The notes beneath the pieces were generated by a model. It had not been told where the DNA came from and ran no database searches. It saw only the letters and a list, made by a program, of their open reading frames with translations. From CAVXNB01 sp963763085 (lineage in GTDB: Bacteria > Actinomycetota > Acidimicrobiia > Acidimicrobiales > Bog-793): DNA of 64,000 nucleotides. The stretch spans positions 522,603-586,602 of the forward strand of contig CAVXNB010000008.1 of assembly GCA_963763085.1 (NCBI GenBank). The letters are read 5' to 3'. The translations under genes were made by a program, and so were the position numbers. Shown piece by piece: positions 42,445 to 50,786 of this stretch; within the stretch, counting starts at the first letter, position 1, and every line of letters starts with the position of its first letter.

Positions 42445-44238
42445 ATGGCGCCGGACGGAGCAGTGTCGGTCTGGTTCGGCCCTGAGGAGTCGCCGCTCTA
42501 CGGCGCCCTCCACCTTCCCGACGGGCCAGCCCGCGGAGCCGTCGTGCTCTGCCCGCCGCTCGGTCGCGAGTACTCGAGCTCGCACTCGACCTTCCGGCAG
42601 CTCGCGGTTCTCCTGGCGGAGTTCGGCCTGGTCGCGCTCAGGCTGGACTACCGCTCGACCGGCGACTCCTTCGACCGCGCCGCCGGCGAGGCAGAAGGCG
42701 ACGGCTTCGTTCGGGACGTCCAGTACGGCGTCGACTTCGCGCGGGCTACGGGAGTCGCTTCCGTCGCCATCGTGGGGATGCGCCTCGGGGCGACCTTCGC
42801 CGCCGCCCGATCCGGCGCCGAGCCTGTCGACGCCCTCGTCCTGTGGGACCCCTGCCCGAGCGGGCGCTCGTTCCTCCGCGAGCAGAGGGCGCTCGGTCTT
42901 CTGGTCGGTGCGCGCGGGAGCGAGGACGGCGGCACGCCTGAGATGCCGGGCTTCGATCTGTCAGCCGGGATGACAACGGAGATCTCAGGCTTGGAACTGC
43001 TGTCCGGTCGCGCCGGCTCGGAGGCGCCGGGCGAGCTCGGCTGCCGCGTCCTGCTGCTCACGCGAGGCGGGCGTGCCCCCGACCGCAAGCTCGCCGGCCG
43101 CTTCGGCCAGGGGGCCGTCGAGCATCGGGAGGTGTCCGGCCAACCCGAGCTCCTGGAGGTGCAGCCGCCCCGTCAGGTGGTACCCACCGAAGCGGTGGTC
43201 ACGGTCGCCCACTGGCTCGACGAGGTGATGCCCCGAGACGCCCGTCCCGTCACCGTGGAGGTGCCCGGCGCCGTCACCGTGGCGATGCTTCGCCAAGACC
43301 CCGGCTCGACGGATCCGGCGGGCGGGGAGGTCGTGGCCGTGCGTGAGCGTGGCGTCTCGCTCGGCCCCGTCGGCCTGTTCGGAATCGAGGCGGCGCCGGC
43401 GAACGGGGGGCAGAGCGGCCCCGCCTGCATCCTCGTGAGCATTGCGAACGAGCACAGAATCGGGCCGGGCCGCCTGTGGGTGAAGCTGAGCCGCCAGCTG
43501 GCCGCCGGCGGGTTCCGATGCGTCAGGATCGATGTCGACGGATTCGGTGACAGCCCGCCTCGGCCGGGGCGCCAGGACCAGTCCGAGCAGTCCGTGCACT
43601 CGGTCCTCGGGATCGACGACATTCTCGACGCGGCCCAGGCCGTCTCGCCGGAGGAGCCGGGCGACGTGGTGCTGTTCGGGCACTCCTCCAGCGGGTATCT
43701 GATCCTGGAGGCAGCGCTTGAGCTCTCGCCGCGGGGCGTCTGCTCGGTGAATCCGTTTCTTGTGTTCCAGCCACCCGAGGTCGCGGCGGGTGCCCGGATC
43801 GACGACCGCCGCCGCTTCTGCCTTCCGCGGACCGCCCTCGCGACCGCGCTCGTGACCGCCGCCCGGGACCGCTCCTTGCTGCAGCGCATAGATCAGCGCT
43901 ACCCGATGTTGAGCTCGAGGCTGCGCAAACCGGTGCGCAAGACGACCTGGTTCGTGCGAAGGATCGCGGCGCCGTTGCGGAGCCGCCCGGGCGATCGCCT
44001 CGGGGATCTGATCAAGGCGGGGACCGACGTTCTGCTGATCTGTGGATCCGAGGAGTTCCAGCCCTTTCTGGAGACCGGAGTCCTGGCGGTCCGCCGTGCC
44101 GACCCGGTCGGGCGGCTGCAGATCGAGGTGATCCCGGCGCTCGAGCATTCGCTCCTGCCGGCGAAGGACCGGGCGATGGTCAGCGAGCTGGTCCTCGCTC
44201 ACGTGTTCGCCCGCTTCCGCCGGGCACCGGAGGCCTGA
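42445..44238 (+). CDS. Fused double alpha/beta-hydrolase
   Basis: A 597-residue protein with two alpha/beta-hydrolase domains, residues ~1-265 and ~300-595. In the first, the nucleophile elbow reads VGMRLGATFA (Arg where Ser is expected), followed by DALVLWDPCPSGRSFLREQ. In the second, the elbow is intact (LFGHSSSGYL). The GLRLG-type elbow and the WDP-x-x-x-G segment are what I recall of the exosortase-A-system-associated hydrolases 1 and 2 of proteobacteria, here fused in one chain. They act beside an ACP and an acyl-CoA ligase in EPS loci; both are present 7 kb upstream here. ATG at 42445 preferred; GTG at 42421 possible. The last 59 nt overlap the convergent acpS gene. Confidence 0.85.
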   Translation: MAPDGAVSVWFGPEESPLYGALHLPDGPARGAVVLCPPLGREYSSSHSTFRQLAVLLAEFGLVALRLDYRSTGDSFDRAAGEAEGDGFVRDVQYGVDFARATGVASVAIVGMRLGATFAAARSGAEPVDALVLWDPCPSGRSFLREQRALGLLVGARGSEDGGTPEMPGFDLSAGMTTEISGLELLSGRAGSEAPGELGCRVLLLTRGGRAPDRKLAGRFGQGAVEHREVSGQPELLEVQPPRQVVPTEAVVTVAHWLDEVMPRDARPVTVEVPGAVTVAMLRQDPGSTDPAGGEVVAVRERGVSLGPVGLFGIEAAPANGGQSGPACILVSIANEHRIGPGRLWVKLSRQLAAGGFRCVRIDVDGFGDSPPRPGRQDQSEQSVHSVLGIDDILDAAQAVSPEEPGDVVLFGHSSSGYLILEAALELSPRGVCSVNPFLVFQPPEVAAGARIDDRRRFCLPRTALATALVTAARDRSLLQRIDQRYPMLSSRLRKPVRKTTWFVRRIAAPLRSRPGDRLGDLIKAGTDVLLICGSEEFQPFLETGVLAVRRADPVGRLQIEVIPALEHSLLPAKDRAMVSELVLAHVFARFRRAPEA

Positions 44239-44647
44239 GGGCGGTCGGCCCGAGGGCGAAGACGACGGCGGCGGCGAGGTTGCCCTCGTGCGTCATGCTG
44301 ACGGCGAAATCGCTCAGATGCGCCCGGGCGGCGAGCGCGGCCGCGTGACCGCTCAGTCGCAGGCTGCACCTGCCGCTCTCCTCTTGGCGGACTTCGATCG
44401 AGCGCCAGGCCGGCAGCCAGTCGCCCGGCCCGAGCGCCTTCATCGTCGCCTCCTTTGCCGCAAAACGGGCCGCCAGGTGCCGCGCCCGCTCCCTCCCCCC
44501 ACCCGTCGCGCACGCAACCTCGTGATCGGTGAAGATGCGCCGTAGATAGCGGTCGCCGAAGCGCGCCAGGGCGTCCTCGACCTCGTCGACCGTGACGACG
44601 TCGACCCCGACGGCCATCGCCGGCCGGCCGGCGGGCGGGCGGCTCAC
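44180..44647 (-). CDS. acpS: Holo-ACP synthase (AcpS-type phosphopantetheinyl transferase)
   Basis: A 155-residue AcpS-like protein: VGVDVVTVDEVEDALARFG at the N-terminus, the metal-binding AARFAAKEATMKALG motif near residue 61, and LSDFAVSMTHEGNLAAAVVFA, which corresponds to the VSISHxxxxAxAxV of AcpS. It loads phosphopantetheine onto carrier proteins. It may be the housekeeping fatty-acid-synthase AcpS, but its operon (MetY, MetA, FAD enzyme) and the second PPTase 10 kb away make a pathway-specific role possible. GTG at 44647 overlaps the MetY stop by 4 nt; ATG at 44617 is an alternative. Its 3' end overlaps the hydrolase gene on the other strand by 59 nt. Confidence 0.88.
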   Translation of the reverse strand: MSRPPAGRPAMAVGVDVVTVDEVEDALARFGDRYLRRIFTDHEVACATGGGRERARHLAARFAAKEATMKALGPGDWLPAWRSIEVRQEESGRCSLRLSGHAAALAARAHLSDFAVSMTHEGNLAAAVVFALGPTALRPPVPGGSGRTRERGPAR

Positions 44648-45915
44648 AGCGCCGCGCTCAGCGCCTGGTCGATGTCCTCGATGAGGTCGTCCACGTGCTC
44701 GATCCCGATCGACAGCCGGATCGTCTCCGGTGCCACGCCCACGACGGCGAGGGCTTCGGGGGAAAGCTGGCGGTGCGTGGTGGAGGCGGGATGGGCGACG
44801 AGCGACTTGGCGTCGCCCATGTTGACGAGCCGCTTGAAGAGCTTCACCGAGTCGAAGAAACGGATCCCCGCGTCATAACCCCCCGCGACCCCGAACGTCA
44901 CGATCGAAGGACAGTGACCTTTGAGGTAGCGCTGGGCGAGCTTGTAGTAGGGGAAACCGGGGTCCCCGAGATAGCTCAACCAGGCGACACGCGGATCGTC
45001 CGCCAGAAAGCGCGCGACGGCGAGCGTGTTGAGCTCGTGGCGCTCGAGCCGCACGGCCAGAGTCTCGAGGCCCTGCACGAGCAGGAAGGCGCCGAGCGGC
45101 GAGAGGGTCGAACCGGTGTTGCGGAGACAGACGGTGCGGCATCGGACGGCGTAGGGCGCGTCCGGGAAGTCCCGCGCGTAGACGACGCCGTGGAAGGCCG
45201 GCTCGGGCAGGTTGAACATCGGGAACCTGTCGGCATGCTCGGCCCAGGGGAAGCGCCCGGCGTCGACAACCGCGCCGCCGAGGGTCGTGCCGTGGCCCCC
45301 GATGAACTTCGTCAGCGAATGGACGACGACGTCGGCACCGTGCTCGATCGGCTTCAGGTAAAGCGGCGTCGCGATCGTGTTGTCGACGATGAGCGGGACC
45401 CCGTGTCGGTGCGCGAGATCGCTGACGGCCTCGAGGTCGACGACGTTGAGCGCCGGATTGCCGACCGACTCACAGAAGACGGCTTTGGTGTTGGCGTCCA
45501 TCAGCCGCTCGATGCTCTCGGGGCGGTCGTCCTCTGCGAAACGCACCTCGATGCCCTGACCCGGCAGCACGTAGGCGAACAACGTGTAGGTCGACCCGTA
45601 CAGCTGAGGTGCGGTGACGATGTTGTCGTTGACCGACGCGAGGTTCAGGATCGAGTAGTTGACCGCGGCCGCCCCGGAACTGAGCACGACGGCACCGGTG
45701 CCCTTCTCGAGAGCCGCGATCCGGTGCTCCAGCACGTCATTGGTGGGGTTGTTGAGACGGTTGTAGTGGAACCCGGGCGTCTCGAGGTCGAAGACGGCTC
45801 CGGCGTAGGCGGCGTCGTCGAATTCGTGGGCGATCGTCTGGTAGATGGGCACGGCGACCGCACGCGTGCTGTCGGGCGTGTAGCCGCCGTGGATCGCCAC
45901 CGTCTCGTCATGCAC
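44644..45915 (-). CDS. metY: O-acetylhomoserine aminocarboxypropyltransferase (MetY-like, PLP)
   Basis: A 423-residue Cys/Met-metabolism PLP enzyme. YNRLNNPTNDVLEHRIAALE (near residue 51), VLSSGAAAVNYSILNLA, LIVDNTIATPLYLKP near 180 and the PLP lysine in VVHSLTKFIGGHGT near 205 are all present. The length and motif pattern fit O-acetylhomoserine sulfhydrylases, which make homocysteine from sulfide, although relatives perform other gamma-replacements. It overlaps the MetA-like gene by 8 nt, so the pair would acylate homoserine and then replace the acyl group. Alternative: a dedicated gamma-substitution enzyme of a specialised amino acid pathway. Confidence 0.92.
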   Translation of the reverse strand: MHDETVAIHGGYTPDSTRAVAVPIYQTIAHEFDDAAYAGAVFDLETPGFHYNRLNNPTNDVLEHRIAALEKGTGAVVLSSGAAAVNYSILNLASVNDNIVTAPQLYGSTYTLFAYVLPGQGIEVRFAEDDRPESIERLMDANTKAVFCESVGNPALNVVDLEAVSDLAHRHGVPLIVDNTIATPLYLKPIEHGADVVVHSLTKFIGGHGTTLGGAVVDAGRFPWAEHADRFPMFNLPEPAFHGVVYARDFPDAPYAVRCRTVCLRNTGSTLSPLGAFLLVQGLETLAVRLERHELNTLAVARFLADDPRVAWLSYLGDPGFPYYKLAQRYLKGHCPSIVTFGVAGGYDAGIRFFDSVKLFKRLVNMGDAKSLVAHPASTTHRQLSPEALAVVGVAPETIRLSIGIEHVDDLIEDIDQALSAAL

Positions 45916-46895
45916 CCGATTGCCTCCTGCGCTTGATCTCGGACAGCCAGTTGGCGTACAGCCTGGTTCCTGGGAGCTCCCAGGTGTTGACCAGGCTCTC
46001 CGCCACAGGTTCGAAAGGGAAGTCCTTCATCAGCTCGGGGCATGACGGGCTGGCGAGTACCTGTGCTTCGAAGCGCTCGAGGCTCGCAAGGCTCTCCCCG
46101 TCGACATAGCCCGCCGGGATCGCGGGCAGCGTGCCGCGCTCGCCCCGGACGAAACGCTGGAGGTCCCGGCGGTACTCCCGCAACAGGCTCGTCGTCGAGT
46201 ACTCGGGATGCCCCTGGACGAGCACGAACAAGGAGGCGCCCCGTTCCTTCACGGACACGGTCCACGTGCTCCCGGGAGACCGCGATGAGGTTGGTGTACC
46301 CGCCGGCCTCGAGCTCGTCCGAAGGCAGGTCGTTGAGGCGCGAGTGGGGGATGCGGACGAGCCGGGCGAGACCCCCGGTGAGCGGGTGACCGGTGGCGAC
46401 CTCGTGAGCGAGCACCCCCGAGCACTTCTCGGGCAGCGTGCGGCGCTCGATGTCGTCGAACAGCAGGGCGGCGGCATGGGCGGCCAGGCAGGAGACGAGC
46501 GCCGAGGCGGTGGCCTGCTCGGCCCACGTGATGAGCTCCGCCAGCGGCTCCCAGTACGGCTCCTTGCGCAGATCGTCGGCGAGAGGCTCGGTTCCGGTGA
46601 CGATGAGGCCGTCCGCCCGTCGGCCGTAGATCTCCTCGATCGGGCGGTAGTGCTCGGCGAGGCGCTGCTCGACGGCGGGCGAGCGCTCGAGGCCGGGAAG
46701 CCCGTATCGCCGGAGGACCACCGCCGTGCCGGTCTCGGCGCTCGCACGCTCCAGAAGGTCGATGAATTGCTGTTCGGTCGCCTCGAAGGCCGAGTCCGGC
46801 ATGTTGTTGACGAATGCGATCTCGATGGCACCGGTGTTGCCCCCGGCTGAGGCGATGACAAGCGCGATCGGATCAGCCCATAATTGACTCGACAC
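45908..46895 (-). CDS. Homoserine O-acyltransferase, MetA/HTS family (single frameshift)
   Basis: Two adjacent reverse frames together give a ~328-residue MetA-type protein. The 5' frame has IAFVNNMPDSAFEATEQQF, RYGLPGLERSP, DGLIVTGTEPL, SALVSCLAAHAAALLF (catalytic Cys) and RIPHSRLNDLP. The 3' frame has LFVLVQGHPEYSTTSLLREY and ends in NWLSEIKRRR. The break is near 46255, between SREHVD and VSVKERGA, and one base indel joins them perfectly. Predicted to acylate homoserine for the MetY partner. Actinobacteria more often use MetX, so a MetA-type enzyme here is notable. GTG at 46895 overlaps the FAD gene by 23 nt. Either a consensus error or a recent mutation. Confidence 0.82.
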
Positions 46896-48678
46896 ACTTT
46901 TGCGCGTCGAGGAACGCCCGCAGCCGGCTCTTCGGCGAGGGGACGTAATGGGTGAAATAGCGCACACCCTCCGCCAGGGAGCCGAGCAGCCAGATCCTCT
47001 GCGTGGGCCGGCCCCAGAGGTTGATCGGGTGGAATTCCTCGTTCAGGTCGACGCTGGCGACCTCCGTCTCTCCGTAGGTGAGCGGCTGCAGCCTGCCCCC
47101 TTGCCAGAGGTTCGTGAGCAGGTTCGAGGCCGAGCGGCAAAGCAGAGGGTTCTCGAGGTGCCCATGGATGAGCCAGTCCACCCGCTCGGCGTGAGGACGC
47201 TCGAGGTGCTTGGACCGCAGCACGAAGCCCGTGGCCTCCGCCAGCTGGATCGCCGGCAGGGGGCCGAACGGCACGCTGACGATTCCGGCGTCGATGAGCG
47301 CCAGCAGCTGTTGGGACCGCACGACCGGGGGTCCGGCCACGATGCGGTTGACCCTGGTCTTGATGTTCTCGCGGAAGTCCATGTACGACTCGAGCGTGAG
47401 ACCGCGGAATTCGATCACCGTCCGCATGAGGTCCCTGAGGTGCCGGAACACCTCGTAGGCGGACTTTACCGGGGACGACCCGCCGCGGAGCGACTCGTCG
47501 AGATCCGTCTCGACCATCGCGTAGACCTGCGACTCGTAGTCCTTTGACGATACGTAGTTGGTGTCGGGGCCGAAGAAGTGCAAGGCCGGGTCGAACACGC
47601 CGTAGTGGCCGGCCAGAGCGGCGACGGCCGACTCGTAGGTTCCGTCGTGCCAGGCCCGGGCGAGCTCCTGGCGGACCGACTCGGCCGCTGCACGTCCGAT
47701 CTCGAGAAACGCCGACTGCGAGTAGTACCTGATCTGCATCTCGCCCAGGATGAGCGGCAGCACCGTGGAGCGAAAGTCGATCTGGCGGCGGGGCAGTCCG
47801 GTGCCGCGTCCGCCCTGGATCTCGCCGATCGCCTTCTCGGTGCAGAGGACAGCCTCGAATGCATCGCTCTCGTCGACGGTCGCCACGGCCTTCGCGCAGT
47901 AGGGGAACCCGCTGCGCGAGAAGAGGCGGACCGTCGGCTCTTGTCCCGAGGCGACGTAGCGCAGCCGGTCGCCCTTCTCGACGAACGTGCCGCCTCGTCC
48001 GACCGTCAGGGCCATGAGGACGTCCAGGGCGATGAGCCCGAGACCCTCCACCGCGACCGAGGAGCCGGCCGGGATGGTCCCCGAATACCGGCCGACCGGA
48101 TACGGCCTGGGGAAGTGCGCCGGATTTGCGTCGGGCTGGAGGTTGTCGGTGTGGCCCGAGGTCAAGATGACGTAGTCGACGTCGAGGCAGTCCCCGTTCG
48201 CCAACTTGATTCGCTCGCGCCCGTCGCGCTGCGCCTCGATGTCGACTGCTTCGACACGGTGGTGGACGATCTCCACCTTGGCCGGCGCCGACTCGACGAG
48301 GGTGGCGTAGAACCACTGCAGGTACTCGCCCATGACCCGTCGCGGGAGGTAGTCGTCGGGCGTGATCTCGCGCCCGGCCGGGTCGATCCGGCAGGTGTCG
48401 CCCACCCAGCGGTAGCCGACCGAGGTCACCCACTCGTAGAGGCCGACCGCGTACGCCGGCGTCGGCCCGTCGTCCTGCCACGGGTACAGCGAGACCTGAC
48501 CGCAGGGCGTGTTGAGGATCAGGAAGTCGGGCTGGTCGACGGCATAGACCCCCGAGCCGGGCGTATCGGGCTCGACGACATGCACGCGCACCGGACCCCA
48601 TCTGGTTCGCGATTCGGTCACGACGCGCTCGAGCACGCTCATGCCCCACGAACCCAAACCGATGATCGCGAGCTCCAT
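46873..48678 (-). CDS. FAD/NAD(P)-binding protein (PF13454-like)
   Basis: A 601-residue flavoprotein-like sequence. It starts with a dinucleotide-binding fold (IIGLGSWGMSVLERV, residues ~4-18), then YAVDQPDFLILNTPCGQVSLYP, VDYVILTSGHTDN near residue 168 and a second nucleotide site in GSSVAVEGLGLIALDVLMAL near 205, and ends with INLWGRPTQRIWLLGSLAEGV. These match the NAD_binding_9 FAD/NAD(P)-binding family, relatives of which lie in natural-product and amino-acid N-oxidation loci. It is first in the operon with metA, metY and acpS. An oxidation of the amino acid made by MetA/MetY is a plausible role, but the reaction is unknown. Confidence 0.88.
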   Translation of the reverse strand: MELAIIGLGSWGMSVLERVVTESRTRWGPVRVHVVEPDTPGSGVYAVDQPDFLILNTPCGQVSLYPWQDDGPTPAYAVGLYEWVTSVGYRWVGDTCRIDPAGREITPDDYLPRRVMGEYLQWFYATLVESAPAKVEIVHHRVEAVDIEAQRDGRERIKLANGDCLDVDYVILTSGHTDNLQPDANPAHFPRPYPVGRYSGTIPAGSSVAVEGLGLIALDVLMALTVGRGGTFVEKGDRLRYVASGQEPTVRLFSRSGFPYCAKAVATVDESDAFEAVLCTEKAIGEIQGGRGTGLPRRQIDFRSTVLPLILGEMQIRYYSQSAFLEIGRAAAESVRQELARAWHDGTYESAVAALAGHYGVFDPALHFFGPDTNYVSSKDYESQVYAMVETDLDESLRGGSSPVKSAYEVFRHLRDLMRTVIEFRGLTLESYMDFRENIKTRVNRIVAGPPVVRSQQLLALIDAGIVSVPFGPLPAIQLAEATGFVLRSKHLERPHAERVDWLIHGHLENPLLCRSASNLLTNLWQGGRLQPLTYGETEVASVDLNEEFHPINLWGRPTQRIWLLGSLAEGVRYFTHYVPSPKSRLRAFLDAQKCVESIMG

Positions 48679-48932
48679 CAGTGGCCGCCGGTCCCGGACC
48701 GCCCGTCGCCATCTACCGCGCCGTCCGGCGCTCCTCGCCCACGTTCGTCCATCGCCTTGTATTCCACTTCCAGAGACCCCCTCGCAACGTCCCTGCCGCG
48801 CAGTCCAGCAGCTCCCACCGGCACCGCCGAACGGATGAAAGGGATAGATCGGATACTTGAAAAGAGGTTACTACGGCACCTCGGGCAACACGGACGATGC
48901 CCGTTCGACTCCGCCCGGTACCATGGCCGTCC

Positions 48933-50063
48933 ATGCCTCCCGAGAAGCTGCACTGGTCTCATCTCTACCAGGAGGTCGTGACGAGCGGTCTCTGCACCGG
49001 ATGCTCCGCTTGCATCATCGTCTGCCCTTACGACGTGCTCGGCTACGACGACACCAACGGTGTCTACCGCCCGTTCCACGTCGCCGAGATGGGTGGGGCC
49101 GACAATTGCACCCACGGGGAGAAGGGCTGCACGCTCTGCACCAGAGCCTGCCCGCGATTCCGCTCCTGGGAGCCCGAGGTGGACACGTTCCTCTTCGGCC
49201 GCGAGCGGGAGGAGGCCGAGGTGTACGGCATCGCCCAGGACGTCATCCTCGCCCGTGCCACGGATCCGGAGCTACTGGCCGTCGGCCAGGACGGCGGCCT
49301 CGTCTCGGCGCTGCTCGTGTGGGCGCTCGAGCACGACCAGATCGACGCCGCACTGGTCTCCTACCTCGAGGGCGACGGCACCAGCTGGAAGGCCGTCCCG
49401 GGAGTCGCCCGCGACCGCGCCGAGGTGCTCGCGGCCGCCGGGTCGCGCTACACCTATTCGGCCAACCCACTCGCCTACGCCGCCGCGATCGCGGACGGCG
49501 CGGAGCGCATCGCTCTCGTCGGCATGGGTTGCCAGGCCTCGGCGCCGGCGGTCATGTCGGCACGGAAGGCCGGGAAGGTGGCAAGGCGGTTCGTGTTGAC
49601 GATCGGCCTGCTGTGCTCGAAGACCTTCGACGACGCCATCTTCCCCGAGCTGTTCGAGGCCCGTTACGGGCTGCGCCGCGAGGACATCGTGAAGATGAAC
49701 ATCAAGGGCGTGTTCCAGGTCTGGACCCGCGACGGGGCATTCCACGAGATCTCCCTGAAGGAGGCGCAGGCGTGGACACGTGAAGGGTGCAAGCGCTGCC
49801 CGGACTTCGCGGCCGAGCACGCCGACATCTCGACGGGCGGCATCGGCGCGTTCTCCGACTGGACGCTCACCATGGTGCGGACCGACCGGGGCCGCGACCT
49901 GATCTCGGACATGCTCGATGCGGGCGCGATCGAGATCCGATCAGCCGTCGACGACGACCCCGATGCCGTCGCGCTCTTGCGCAAGCTCTCCCGCGTGAGC
50001 CGGCGCCGGTGGCCGGAGGGCGCCGAGGCGGCCCCGAGGCGGATCCCGGTCGTCAGCGCCTGA
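48933..50063 (+). CDS. FrhB-like coenzyme F420 hydrogenase/dehydrogenase beta-subunit family protein
   Basis: A 376-residue iron-sulfur flavoprotein. Two [4Fe-4S]-type motifs lie at the N-terminus (CTGCSACIIVCPYD near residue 19 and CTLCTRACPRF near 64). The FrhB domain includes VGQDGGLVSALLVWALE near 108, ALVGMGCQASAPAV, LLCSKTF near 230 and CKRCPDF near 288. The family uses F420 or related electron carriers. It is not next to hydrogenase or Fpo subunits, so it is an orphan of unknown acceptor. ATG at 48933 chosen because it directly precedes the conserved part; the 255-bp upstream gap to the FAD gene holds both promoters. Confidence 0.9.
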   Translation: MPPEKLHWSHLYQEVVTSGLCTGCSACIIVCPYDVLGYDDTNGVYRPFHVAEMGGADNCTHGEKGCTLCTRACPRFRSWEPEVDTFLFGREREEAEVYGIAQDVILARATDPELLAVGQDGGLVSALLVWALEHDQIDAALVSYLEGDGTSWKAVPGVARDRAEVLAAAGSRYTYSANPLAYAAAIADGAERIALVGMGCQASAPAVMSARKAGKVARRFVLTIGLLCSKTFDDAIFPELFEARYGLRREDIVKMNIKGVFQVWTRDGAFHEISLKEAQAWTREGCKRCPDFAAEHADISTGGIGAFSDWTLTMVRTDRGRDLISDMLDAGAIEIRSAVDDDPDAVALLRKLSRVSRRRWPEGAEAAPRRIPVVSA

Positions 50064-50068
50064 GCCGG

Positions 50069-50770
50069 TCACGCCTCGAGCTGGCGTGCCCGAGCGAGCA
50101 CATCGTCGAACATCTCGGCGGTGAGCAGCCCGGTGAACACGTTGCGCTGGCTCGGGTGGTACGAGCAGAGGAGCGTGCGTGCGCCGGCGGCGCAGGGCGT
50201 GAGTGGGAGTTCGAGTCCATGAGCAAAACGTGCCCGTTTCGCCCCCAGTCCCACTCCCCCCTCCGGTAGCCGGCACAGGGCCTCGTACGCGAAGGCGCCG
50301 AGGGCGAGGAGGACCCGAGCTCCCGTCAGCACCGCCAATTCGGCCGACAGGAAGGGTGCGCAGGTCGCCCGCTCGCCCGGAGTCGGCTTGTTGTCCGGCG
50401 GGGCGCAGCGCACGGCGGCCGTCACCCACGCACCGGACAGGGTGAGGCCGTCGTCGACCGAGCGTGAGAGCGGTTGGTTGGCGTAGCCGGCGCGGTACAG
50501 GGCGGCGAACAGGAAGTCGCCGGAGCGGTCGCCGGTGAACATGCGCCCGGTCCGGTTCCCGCCACGCGCCGCGGGGGCGAGGCCGACGAGCACGAGCCGG
50601 GCTTCCGGGTCGCCCCAGCCCGGCAGCGGGCGCGCCCAGTAGCTCTGCCCCGCGTGCGAGGAGGGCGCCGTGGCGGCGGCCTCCTCGCGCCACGCCACGA
50701 GCCTCGGGCAGAGCGAGCAGCCCGCCACGTCGCGCCCGATCTTCTCGAGGCGGACGGCGGCCGATCGCAC
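50069..50770 (-). CDS. Uracil-DNA glycosylase, family 5 (UdgB-like)
   Basis: A 233-residue family-5 UDG: CSLCPRLVAWREE at the N-terminus with two cluster cysteines, motif GLAPAARGGNRTGRMFTGD near residue 61, further cysteines in VRCAPPDNKP and ATCAPF for the [4Fe-4S] cluster, and the active-site loop SYHPSQRNVFTG near 208. It removes uracil and some deaminated purines from DNA. The start at GTG 50770 gives the usual short lead before the first CxxC; the frame is open to 50893 but would overlap the divergent phosphatase gene. Confidence 0.9.
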   Translation of the reverse strand: MRSAAVRLEKIGRDVAGCSLCPRLVAWREEAAATAPSSHAGQSYWARPLPGWGDPEARLVLVGLAPAARGGNRTGRMFTGDRSGDFLFAALYRAGYANQPLSRSVDDGLTLSGAWVTAAVRCAPPDNKPTPGERATCAPFLSAELAVLTGARVLLALGAFAYEALCRLPEGGVGLGAKRARFAHGLELPLTPCAAGARTLLCSYHPSQRNVFTGLLTAEMFDDVLARARQLEA

Positions 50771-50786
50771 GAGGCGAAAGGCTACG

